A stretch of DNA of 64,000 nt from Serripes groenlandicus (taxonomy: Eukaryota > Mollusca > Bivalvia > Cardiida > Cardiidae): contig JASEVX010000007.1 of the NCBI GenBank assembly GCA_031761405.1, positions 61,949,062 through 62,013,061 on the forward strand, in the 5' to 3' direction. This document shows, one piece after another, positions 43,711-53,195 of this stretch (its first letter is position 1; the number at the start of each line of letters is the position of its first letter). The position numbers were made by a program, and so were the translations under genes. The notes beneath the pieces are model-generated. The model was not told where the DNA came from. It did not search any database and worked only from the letters and a program-made list of their open reading frames with translations.

Positions 43711-43930
43711 CCCTTTCCCTTATGTAGACGCTTTCTGACGCCTCTGCGGCAGACGGCCTTTGAAAACATAGTGACGAAAGAAGAAATTGCTCAAAACGAG
43801 CAATTTCTTCTTTTGCCACAATGTTTTCCACTTATAGTCATAGGTTATCCATTCAATTATAGAGATTCTCTATTTTTTGACAAAATACGTTCAAAGTCGT
43901 CTGCTGCAGAATTGTCGTATGAGTAAAGGG
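43711..43930 (+). mobile_element. CTGCAGCAGACGAC fold-back element, well-preserved copy
   Basis: CCCTTTCCCTTATGTAGACG ... AGTAAAGGG, 220 bp. Inner hairpin GAAGAAATTGCTC AAAAC GAGCAATTTCTTC. Nearly identical in every segment, including the AT-rich spacer, to 60481-60702. Confidence 0.9.
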
Positions 43931-44028
43931 TTAATTTGAGACAGGAAACAGTCCATTCACTCAGCATTACAAAACAAATTTTAAAGTATTTCTTTGAACC
44001 TAAATTTCAATATGTTGACGGTAAATAT

Positions 44029-44262
44029 CCATTTCCGACATACAACAAAAACATGCAGCAGACGAATGAGAAAATACATGTACGGTTCCTAGAAACAAGT
44101 ATGGGAAATCTCTATAAATGAAAGTAGTATTACTCAATAGAGTTGAAAACATTGTGGCAAAAGGATATATTGCTCAACATGAGCAATTTTACGTTTTGCC
44201 ACAATGTTTCAAAAGTTGTCTGCTACAAATGCGTCAGAATGTATTATTTCGGATGAGAATTA
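44029..44262 (-). mobile_element. CTGCAGCAGACGAC fold-back element with long inner hairpin
   Basis: CCATTTCCGACATACAACAA, ATGCAGCAGACGAATGAG, then GAAAACATTGTGGCAAAAGG..ATTGCTCA / TGAGCAATTTTACGTTTTGC CACAATGTTTC, end GTTGTCTGCTACAAATGCGT. Confidence 0.78.
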
Positions 44263-44745
44263 TCATAATGAGCAGCCCTACAGGAAAACCAACCATAGAC
44301 CATTTGAGATCGGTGTAGATCCAGATAATGCTCCATGAAGTCTGATTAGGTTCTATAATATTCTCTAACAAGATGAAGAAGCATATAAGTAACCTATGAA
44401 ATTAAGTTAGCTTTTAGATCGCATAGTGAGCATGTGTAAATTGACCGTTCTCTACTCTTGTATTAATGCTCTAAGGTTGGTTTTCATAGAAAATGCAAAA
44501 CATCAGACTTTCGTAAGATTCATTAAAATGCGGTCTCGAGAGTATCAAAATGATTGTTTCCTAGTATTCAAGCTTTTGAGCCGACTTAATCAACATTCTA
44601 AATTCCACAGAGACAAACATTCGGAGGGACGGTTCCATTATGCTTATGTTAAAAATGGGACATCTATTGTGTGTCCAGACTATTCTTTTTACATTTAACC
44701 TATTGACAGTTATTGATCCGCTGCCGAACCCTCGCTCAGTTTCGT

Positions 44746-44832
44746 ATGAGCAATATCTCCTTTTGCCAAAATGTTTTCAAAATTCGTCTACTGCATAGGC
44801 GTCAGAAAGCGTCTGTATGAGAGAAAGGGTTA
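44746..44832 (-). mobile_element. CTGCAGCAGACGAC fold-back element, right half
   Basis: GAGCAATATCTCCTTTTGCC AAAATG, TTTTCAAAATTCGTCTACTG CATAGGCGTC, and GAGAGAAAGGGTTAAG. Confidence 0.7.
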
Positions 44833-45081
44833 AGCCGTATCACAGCGACAGAGCGCTTATTCGTGACTAATCAGTACTTTGCTGGTAATTGTGCTCAAGA
44901 ACCGCGAGTGGGGATCGAACCCGGAACGTCATTCCTTCCTTTAGGTTCTGCTAGATGTTACATTAATGTACTGTTAGCCAAGACTCTTGTGAGATTGTGT
45001 CGTCATCTGGATTCACATTTACATCCAAGACTGACTTTCTTCAACTGTGATTCAAGTATTCCCGACGTCGAAATTATGTAA

Positions 45082-45304
45082 CCATTTCCCACATACAGAC
45101 ACTTGCTGACGCATCTGCAGCAGACAAATTTTGAAAACATTGTCTGGAAAAAGGAGAGGTTGCTCATGATGAGCAATGTTTCTATCTGCTACAATGTTTT
45201 CAACTCAATTAAGAAATTAAGCTCTCATTCATGGAGATTTTTCAGGAGTTTGCCAATATGTTTTCAAAGTCGTCTGCTAGAGATGTGTTGTATGTAGCAA
45301 AGGG
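45082..45304 (+). mobile_element. CTGCAGCAGACGAC fold-back element, full-length copy
   Basis: CCATTTCCCACATACAGACA, CATCTGCAGCAGACAAATTT, inner GTTGCTCATGATGAGCAATG, end GTCGTCTGCTAGAGATGTGT and GTAGCAAAGGG. 223 bp; TAA on both sides. Confidence 0.85.
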
Positions 45305-45764
45305 TTTAAGGTGAGTTGTTGGGTTTTTTGCGCCAATAGTCTTCTGGCTGTTTGACACATGCCTGGGCTGTATTTGGTACTCTTTAAATCGGTTTTGGTG
45401 TTAAAGAGTTTTAAGGCAGGAAATCGTTTAAATAAAACATTTTAAGATAAATAAACCGATCAAAATGGCTGCCAAGAGAGGTACATGTCGCAGTTATGAG
45501 AAATATGTATATGCAAATATAACGCAATTGGATTCGCACATGTGTTGAGTACTTTGGCAAAAGGAGATGTGGCCTGGACAAGTTATATCTAGAGCTCTGA
45601 GGTCAATGTCAAGGTCCAGGTCAGTGACTAATGTTTTGTATCGGGCACACCCGCTTCCCAAGATACATGTTCAGACCAAATTTGGTAACTTCATGTAAGA
45701 TAACATAGATAATATGGCATAAAAAAGCTTTTTCTTTAAATGGGTCAGATGTCAAGGTGAACCA

Positions 45765-48125
45765 ATGACAATGACAATGTCAGACTGACAATGACAAATA
45801 TTTTATTGAAAGTAATTAGTGCAGCGGCCCAAAATACAAAGCATTCAATTTAACAAATAGTATAAAGCTGAGAGTGATGTCCTTATCATGTTTTCATTAA
45901 CATATAGATGAAATATCAGGATTGTCGTGTTGAAGCAACGTATAAGAATCATCAATGTTGGTGTCGCCTACATACCAAATAAATAAAAATAGTTCTTAAT
46001 TGATCAAACTTTTGGCAGTGAAATAACTCATGAAATTATTCACATTCAACAATATTTTTCTTTAACTTTTGAAAACAATAAATGCATATTCTTTGTTCAG
46101 GATCAATATCATTGTGACGTCTAGTCTCGATGACAAATTTGTGGTTAGATCAACGAAATTTAGCAAGAGCTATTCTTTATTTAAATGACAATTAACATAT
46201 ATCATTCAGTATTTAACAGATATTTATAATGTGTGTAATGATGGCAACGGCCAGATTCGTTGATTTGTACATGCCAGTTTGTTTGAAACAGTCTAGCAAG
46301 CGCTGTTTAAACCATTTAACAAAATGATTGGCGTTTCAAACGTCCTGTCAATCCACACATCCAAAACCGTAGAGAAAAAGTAAGTTTTTGACATAAGAAC
46401 TCCAGGTTCTGCGTCCAACATCAACCAAGGATTTTTGCATTAAATACCAACTTCAAGGATATCTGTTATTTGGCATTACTAATAAACGACACCAATATTT
46501 AATACAGTATGAATAATAATCAACATAAATAGGATATTTACCACATTCTCCCAATGCTACCACGTTATTTGTTTTACTATTTAATTTTAGATATCTTTTA
46601 CAAAAGTCAAAGTGAACAGATTCTACGACTTCTGAATATGTATGGCCCCCATACTTGCGCACCGTAGCACAGTATTGGTTTTATTATCGAGTCAGACAAA
46701 TTAAAAAGATCTTTACAAGGAAAATAACCGAATGCTCTCTGATATTTATAAATAAAAAACGTAGCTTTCCTGGCTTGAGCTGCAAGCTTTTGTTGAGCTG
46801 AAAACCATGACAGCATAGGGTAAAGATCAGGCCCAAATAATTGTAGTGTGATGATATTCTGATTTGTTCTTTACCTAAAACCCATTTTTATTATTTCTAA
46901 GTGGGTCACCATTTTTGAAAACAATGATTTCTGTCTTTTCAAGATTAATTTCCATACACGTGTCAATGAAGAATTATGGAACGCCGAATCTACATAAACT
47001 CAAATATTTGAAGAGCTCTTCAAATAGTTAGAGAGCTCTCCAATTGAATTAATGATATCATCAATTCAATCGAAGAGCTCTCTAATTGATTTAAAGACCT
47101 CTCTAATTTATTTGAAGATATCTCCAAATCAACAATTCATTTGTTGTTCTCACTAATTGAATTAGAGAGCTCTCCAAATCAATTGGAGATATCTTTAATT
47201 CAATTAGAAAGAGCAACAGATGAATTGTAGATATCTCCAATTCTTCCAAATTAAACATATCCATAATTGATTTGAAGATATATCCAATTGAATTGCAGAG
47301 CTCTCCAATTGATTTGAAGATATCTATAATTGATTTGGAGATATCTTCAATTAAGTTGATTTGGAGATATCTTCAATTGAATTAGAAAGCTCCCCAATTC
47401 AATTGAAGATATCTTCAATTGAATTAATGATATCATCAATTCAATTGGAGGGCTCTTCAATTGAATTGGAGAGCTCTCTAAATATTTTAAGAGGTCTTTA
47501 AATATTTGAGTTTATGTAGATTTGCGTTCCCTATTCAAATATTGAGAGAGGTCTTCAAAAAATTAGAGAGCTCTTCAATTGAATTACTGATATCATCAAT
47601 TCAATTGGAGAGCTCTCTAATTGATTTGAAGACCTCTCTAATTCAATTGAAGATATCTCCAAATCAACAATTCATTTGTTGCTCTCACTAATTGAATTAG
47701 AGAGCTCTCCAAATCAATTGGAGATATATTTAATTCAATTAGAGAGAGAAACAAATGAATTGGAGATATCTCCAATACTTCCAAATTAAACATATTCATA
47801 ATTGATTTGGAGATATATCCAATTGAATTGCAGAGCTCTCCAATTGATTTAAAGATATCTCTAATTGATTTGGAGATATCTTCAATTAAGTTGATTTGGA
47901 GATGTCTTCAATTGAATTAGAGAGCTCTCCAATTCAATTGAAGAGCTCTTCAATTGAATTAATGATATCATCAATTCAATTGGAGAGCTCTCTAAATATT
48001 TGAAGAGGTCTTCAAATATTTGAGTTTATGTAGATTTGGCGTTCCATAAAGAATTGGTTTATAATATTAATATTGGTACACGACACATATTCTTCTTTAG
48101 AGAGAATGTTGTAACTCCAGCTGCT
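45765..48125 (-). pseudogene. Decayed LINE, interrupted by a palindromic-array element
   Basis: Reading the minus strand from about 48125: LELQHSL, NILSKEEYVSCTN, FFIDTCMEINLEKTEIIVF (palm-thumb region after the catalytic Asp pair), then QKLAAQARKATFFIYKYQRA, SIIKPILCYGAQVWG, FCKRYLKLNSKTNNVVALGE, LVDVGRRTWSSYVKNLLFLY, FVIETRRHNDIDPEQRIC and VECE near 46050, and a 3' end with CAATAAAATATTTGTC and a TGTCAT-repeat tail near 45785. Several frameshifts and stops. The order matches non-LTR retrotransposon ORF2 C-terminal halves common in bivalves. Endonuclease and catalytic reverse-transcriptase core are missing (5' truncated). The element at 46976-48048 splits it. Confidence 0.8.
46976..48048. 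mobile_element. Palindromic-array element (21-bp double-dyad units) with 7-bp target duplication
   Basis: Termini ATGGAACGCCGAATCTACAT and its complement ATGTAGATTTGGCGTTCCAT. Flanked by AAGAATT at 46969-46975 and 48049-48055; removing the element and one copy restores the LINE frame. The interior is an array of about 21-bp units, each a 6-bp palindrome (GAGCTC or GATATC) plus a 15-bp dyad of the type TCCAATTSAATTGGA. The whole is a dimer of 535-bp halves, the internal boundary marked by a terminal-repeat copy near 47508-47531. It codes for nothing plausible. Confidence 0.85.
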
Positions 48126-48454
48126 ATAACATAGAAGATATGGCCGAATACGGGACAAATTTATAAGGTGCCCCTGATAGAGTGTGTCTCCCGTTTCCCA
48201 CTACGTAAATGTATGACAGACAACATAGGTAATAAAGGACAGTGTACACCACGTTGGCGGATTTGCACGTACTTTGTACGTATCTGAAATACAAAGACCC
48301 GGATACACACACACACAGTGTCCTGGTCAGAAATGCATGGATCTGCTGCGGTGCCTGCAGTAATGGCTGGATCAACTGCTACATGTACACCTGCAGTAAT
48401 GTACGGTGTCCTGTTGGGGCCAGCGTGTTTTTCTGTGGACGGCCTCTTATCGTG

Positions 48455-48668
48455 GGCAAAAAAAAACCGCGCCGATTTAACTTAAATCCGCGCATTTTTT
48501 TTAAGGCTGTTTATATAGGATTCTATAGAGAATCCAGCAGAATTTTGTCGAAAAAAGATGCGATATTTTACAAATAAAAACGCGCATCTTTTTTTCATGG
48601 TTGCCAAAACATCAAACTGAAAAAAAAAGTGCGCGGATTTAACTTAAATCCGCGTACTTTTTTCTCTC
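48455..48668. mobile_element. Short element bounded by near-perfect hairpins
   Basis: Two copies of a single-C-centred dyad: arms CGATTTAA/TTAAATCCGCGC centred at 48481, and arms GCGGATTTAA / TTAAATCCGC centred at 48643 with outer AAAAAAGT..ACTTTTTT pairing. Between them AAAAAAGATGCG (48551) pairs with CGCATCTTTTTT (48583). No coding. Confidence 0.65.
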
Positions 48669-48859
48669 GGTCACAAACGGAGGAAACATACGGAGTGAAA
48701 CTTCCCTCGACACCGTTGGCCATATTCTAGGTCTTACACCGCTAAATCCATTGCACTACAAAACGAGTATCCTGAGCTGTGTGTGTATCTTGTCTCATTC
48801 ATGAATGTTATTGATTAGAGCTTCAAATAATTAAACCATTTCCCTCGTATTTACGCTTA

Positions 48860-49146
48860 TTGAAGCAGAGACAGAGACAGAGAGAGAGACAGAGCGAGAG
48901 AGAGAGATAGAGACAGAGAGAGAGAAAGAGAGAGAAAGAGAGAGAAAGAGAGAGAGACAGAGACAAAGAGACACAGAGACAGAGAGAGAGAATGAGACAG
49001 ACACAGAGATAGAGAGAGAGACACACACACACACACACACACACAGACAGAGACAGAGACAGATACAGAGAGAGAGAGAGAGACAGAAAGAGAGAGACAG
49101 AGACAGATACAGAGAGAGACAGAGACAGAGACATAGACAGAGAGAT

Positions 49147-49180
<34 letters not shown>
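48860..49180. repeat. (GA)n/(GACA)n and (CA)n microsatellites
   Basis: About 320 bp of AGAGACAGAG words with two pure CA tracts (49021-49044 and 49147-49174). Three overlapping minus-strand frames of Leu/Ser/Val/Cys composition are products of the repeat. Confidence 0.97.
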
Positions 49181-49181
<1 letters not shown>

Positions 49182-49609
49182 TGTATGGACCATCAATTGA
49201 GAACACTTGATTTTTCACAACCAAATGAGGACCTTTTTCACCGCATATATTTCGGCATTGTTAATGCACTATAACCTTGTATATTTTTTCTTCATAAAAT
49301 AAATCACTTTAGAATAAAAAATATTTCAATATCTACGGAATTGACAAAACACAGTGAACTGAGGACATAGTTCCCAATGGTGCGAACATTCCACTGAGGA
49401 TGTCGATCCAACTGAAGACACCAAACACACACCGGCTATTGAGAACGCGCACAATGTATACCTGCAATTGGGGACACGTGTTATTTTATCAAATACATCT
49501 TGTAATACCCCTTTCATAAAGAAAAAATATGCCGCAGAGAACTGTACATACATCTTGGAAAAAGATATAGAAAATCTCTAAAAATATAAGTATAAAAATT
49601 GAACAGAAT

Positions 49610-49735
49610 AGTAAACATTGTGACAAACGGAGAATTGCTCGTTATAAGAAATGTCTTTTTTTGCCAATATGTTTCTCTCAAGTCGTCTGGTACAAATGCG
49701 TGAACATGCATATACAAGTCGGAAAGAGTCCACGC
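49610..49735 (-). mobile_element. CTGCAGCAGACGAC fold-back element, right part
   Basis: AAACATTGTGACAAACGGAG AATTGCTCG, TGCCAATATGTTTC, AAGTCGTCTGGTACAAATGC, GTCGGAAAGAGTC. Confidence 0.6.
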
Positions 49736-49979
49736 TATGTTAAGAACACGTTTTGCCAACTTTGCTATCACTATCTTTGGACTACTTTCAAAATTGTTGA
49801 AAACGGTGTTTAAGCCCAATTAATCAATTAATTATTTTTCCCCGTTATTCTCTGATCATTTGATAAAATATCACCATCGTCCTAAAATATATGACGCTAA
49901 ACTAATCGCGATTTGACTTGATCCGCGGTACATATTGCTTGTCGAATAGCTTCTGTAGATTTATGATTTCATGATTTAA

Positions 49980-50147
49980 CCCTTCCCACAAACAAACGTT
50001 TTTTGACGCCTCTGCAGCAGACAAAGTTTGATAATGGTGGCAAAAGAAAAAGATGCTCATAAAAACTTTCATTTAAAGAGAGTTTCCATAGTTTTGAATA
50101 AAAGTTTTCGAGATCGTCTGCTGCTGATTTGTCATATGTGGAAATAA
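49980..50147 (+). mobile_element. CTGCAGCAGACGAC fold-back element, shortened
   Basis: TTAA then CCCTTCCCACAAACAAACG, GCCTCTGCAGCAGACAAAG, GGTGGCAAAAGAAAAAGATG CTC, end GATCGTCTGCTGCTGATTTG. Confidence 0.75.
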
Positions 50148-50412
50148 TTGAAATATAGTCGATTGGTTTTCTGTATGACCTGGCGGGGATCGATCCTGCA
50201 CCGATGCGGAGAGGCAGAGAGAGGTCTCGGGCATATGGTGCACATTAATATGACATAGCGTGGCAGTGCATATTTAGCCATTATGTACACTGATGTTCGT
50301 ACAGCACGGCCTGTTATGGTCGCTATGTGGGTTTCACTATCATAAAACATTTCAAATTTCATAATTATATACGATATCTAATTTCACCTCACTTTCAAAG
50401 TTCTTTTGGTCT

Positions 50413-50632
50413 GTTTCTCACTTACATTTATTCTGCAGCAGACGACTTCAAAATCGTCTTGGCAAAAACATTAAAAAATATTTTAAATAATAGCATAATC
50501 ATTAAATAGGAAATAAGATTTGAAAATATTGTAGCAAATGGTGAAAGTGCTCATTATGAGCCTTTTTACCTTTCAAATGTCGTCTGATGCGGTTACGTGT
50601 ACACCAAATTGTGTCTTCAGGTGGGAAATGGT
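50413..50632 (-). mobile_element. CTGCAGCAGACGAC fold-back element, diverged full-length
   Basis: TTTCTCACTTACATTTATTC TGCAGCAGACGAC, GTAGCAAATGGTGAAAGTGC TCATTATGAGC, end GTCGTCTGATGCGGTTACG and GGTGGGAAATGGTTA. Confidence 0.68.
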
Positions 50633-51429
50633 TATTCGGAGTATCATTGCATAATCATAAATAACTCTTTTCATTCGTGTATAAAGGTTCACAAAGGGAA
50701 TCATAATATATACAATTTTCTTATCTCATCTTATCATGTCTCTTTTTCTAATTGTGTTCAAGTAGAGAATGCTAACTGCAGTTATGCAGTTATGCAAGAC
50801 GTTATCAAACGGTTTTAAACTCGACATATCAGTAAATCCATCCATCTTTTTTCTTGGGGACTTAATTTTCTATTGACCATTAATTTCTTAGATATGTGTA
50901 TACATATTTAACTTGTGATTTAGGGTAAAGAGTTTCTTTTCAGTGAAATGAGTTTGCAAAATAATCTAGATATTGGGTGATTTAAATGATAAAAGATGGT
51001 TTTAAATTATTCTTTAGTGATGAATTCACCATGCTATGAATAAATCAAATTTTCTAAAGATGCATACATTTTGTCATTTTGATTTATAAAATGTTTATAA
51101 ATTCAAAAGGTTTTAGATGATTTAACTCTTTCAGCGCAAATGGCAATAAGGAAGTTTTGTCTCACATGAAAACAGCATTGAGTTATCAAAATATTCCAAA
51201 TCTCTTAAAACATGAACAATTGAGTCGCCCGATCTTAAACATGGACTAGTCCATCAGTTCTTTGGAAAGACCCCGCTGAATAAGTTAAAACGTACATTTA
51301 TGGATAAATCTGTATTTATCCTGTCGTTTTATCATGTTAAAGGTTGAGTAGGAAAGTTTTAGTTGAATTGTGTAACCAAGGGAAAATGCATTTCGAAGTT
51401 TTACATTAGTGTGCGATCAGTGAAAATGA

Positions 51430-52710
51430 TCTATGGCTAACGCTTTTGCCAAGCATATCAAACAGGTATACAAACCAAATCATAATATTATTGAAGGACA
51501 TTCTGAAAAGCATATACATGTACTAGAAAGCCTTGATTTAGATCAACGTCAATCTACATCCCAAAACTCACAACCTAGTAATGGACAGCACTTTTGAAAC
51601 AATAGAAATCACAAAGCAAATAAAAACCCTTAAGAAGGAAAAATCTGTAATGAAAAAAGTCCAGTAAAATCAGAAGCAAAATGGCCGAAAAAAAAGTCCT
51701 ATGGGGTTGAGATTTACAAAACTTTCATATAAAGTATATCAGCTAATGATGAATACACCAATATTTGAGTCAAAATGGATAAATCAAATTAAAAACACAT
51801 TAAACGAAGTAGGAAGAACAGATATCTGGCTGAATCAAGATCAAATTGTATATAAAAACGTTCATAAACTGGTAAAATCAATACTAACCGACCAATTTCA
51901 ACAAAAATGGTTCAGCAATCTAAATAACTCTAATAAAGGTAAAAACTATAGTGTATTTAAAAGCAAAGTTGACCTTGAAAAATATCTATTAATCCTCAAA
52001 AAAAAGGATCACATGCCACTTGTAAAACTCAGGACCGGAAACCACCATCTGCCAGTGGAAACCGGAAGGTGGAATAACATTGATATATATGATAGAAAAT
52101 GTAATTTGTGCAATTTAAATGATGTCGGCGACGAACTTCACTACGTGCTTAAGTGCCCTTTCTTCAACCTAAATAGACTTATATATATCAAACAGTATTT
52201 CTGGAAACACCCTTCTACTTTAAAATTCAGTCAACTAATGACATCAACATCTCCAAAACAACTACTTAATCTTAGCAAATTTGTACAAAGCATACTCAAG
52301 TATTTCAGTGATAACCACCGATAAACTATTTCACAAATATAACTGTTCAGATACCATGTTAGATGTTGTAAGCTATAATTATGTACATTATACAATCTGA
52401 GCAGCAGGTGGCTTGGACCGCATCTCATGTTTGATTATTATTCTTTTGGTGAACCATGATCTGGGCCCAAGCTGCCTGCTAGCCTTCATATTACATAACA
52501 TGCATTTATTGGGTCTACCCAGAGCCACAGTCCCAGGGAGTCAAAAGTTATCTCATTCAAGCATATTAACTTGTATGTGAATTACTCATTATACTATATT
52601 TAATATTTTGTCAAATCAACTATTTATATAAATGTTGTTTACTGCTACATCTTGTATTTACAGGTTGAGCTATGAGTGCCCATCAATAAACTATAGAAAA
52701 AGGCCTTAGC
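51430..52710 (+). pseudogene. LINE deletion derivative lacking the reverse-transcriptase core
   Basis: The 5' part (about 51430-51667) encodes an endonuclease/RT linker: FAKHIKQVYKPNHNIIEG (51442 on) and FETIEITKQIKTLKKEKS, the block that normally precedes reverse transcriptase. Within 35 bp after it the open frame 51701-52324 begins with C-terminal sequence: SYKVYQLMMNTP, IKNTLNEVGRTDIWLNQ, ACTL-type MPLVKLRTGNHHLPVETGRW, zinc knuckle CNLCNLNDVGDELHYVLKCP. So roughly the whole catalytic core is missing. A 3' untranslated region with CAATAAACTATAG near 52687 follows. Confidence 0.78.
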
Positions 52711-52733
52711 CTTTTACCCCATAATTAGCATCT

Positions 52734-52935
52734 TAACATATCTGCAGCAGACGACTATACAGAGGGCAGTGTGACAGGAAAAGGAATTGCCCATAAAGAA
52801 TGGTTTCTCCTTTTGTCACAATGTTTTTCAAAACTATTTGAACGTGAAACTGTCACTTGTCGCAATTTAACTACTGTCGTCTGCTGATGCTTTCAACTCA
52901 GATCATTTGCAAAACTCGGTATGGTGTAAGGAGTT
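52734..52935. mobile_element. CTGCAGCAGACGAC fold-back element, diverged
   Basis: ATCTGCAGCAGACGACTATA, GTGTGACAGGAAAAGGAATT GCC, GGTTTCTCCTTTTGTCACAA TG, end CTGTCGTCTGCTGATGC. Confidence 0.65.
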
Positions 52936-53195
52936 GAAACATCGACCTCATTTGTTTATGTATATAAACAAACAATGATGATGTTGCCTTGCTTGTGGAC
53001 ACCACAGAATGGGAATATCTGTATGTCCATTTTCAGGATACATATGGCACTGCGGATGGGGGGAGAGCACTCTATTCTAACTTACATCTCCATTAGAGTA
53101 TGCTTCATTGTTGGTGCTCACCAGAGTCACCCTGTATGGATAACTCTGCTGAGTACCCACAACATAGTTTCTATCAAACCAATGTACTGTTAACC

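Noticed and set aside
44426..44698. 90-codon plus-strand frame
   Set aside because: No recognisable domain, no splice context and composition as expected for AT-rich non-coding sequence.
44890..44960. B-box-like GGGTTCGATCCCC on the minus strand
   Set aside because: I could not find an A-box or body in common with the SINEs, so I did not call an element.
47506..47691. Frame with SSIELLISSIQLESS-type heptad look
   Set aside because: It is produced by the 21-bp palindromic units; 21 is divisible by 3, so frames stay open by chance.
48823..49224. Three Leu/Ser/Val/Cys-rich frames that look like membrane proteins
   Set aside because: Pure GA/CA microsatellite translated in three frames.
50160..50350. 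Possible tRNA-derived SINE near GGGGATCGATCC
   Set aside because: Only a weak B-box-like word; no A-box, tail or second copy seen.
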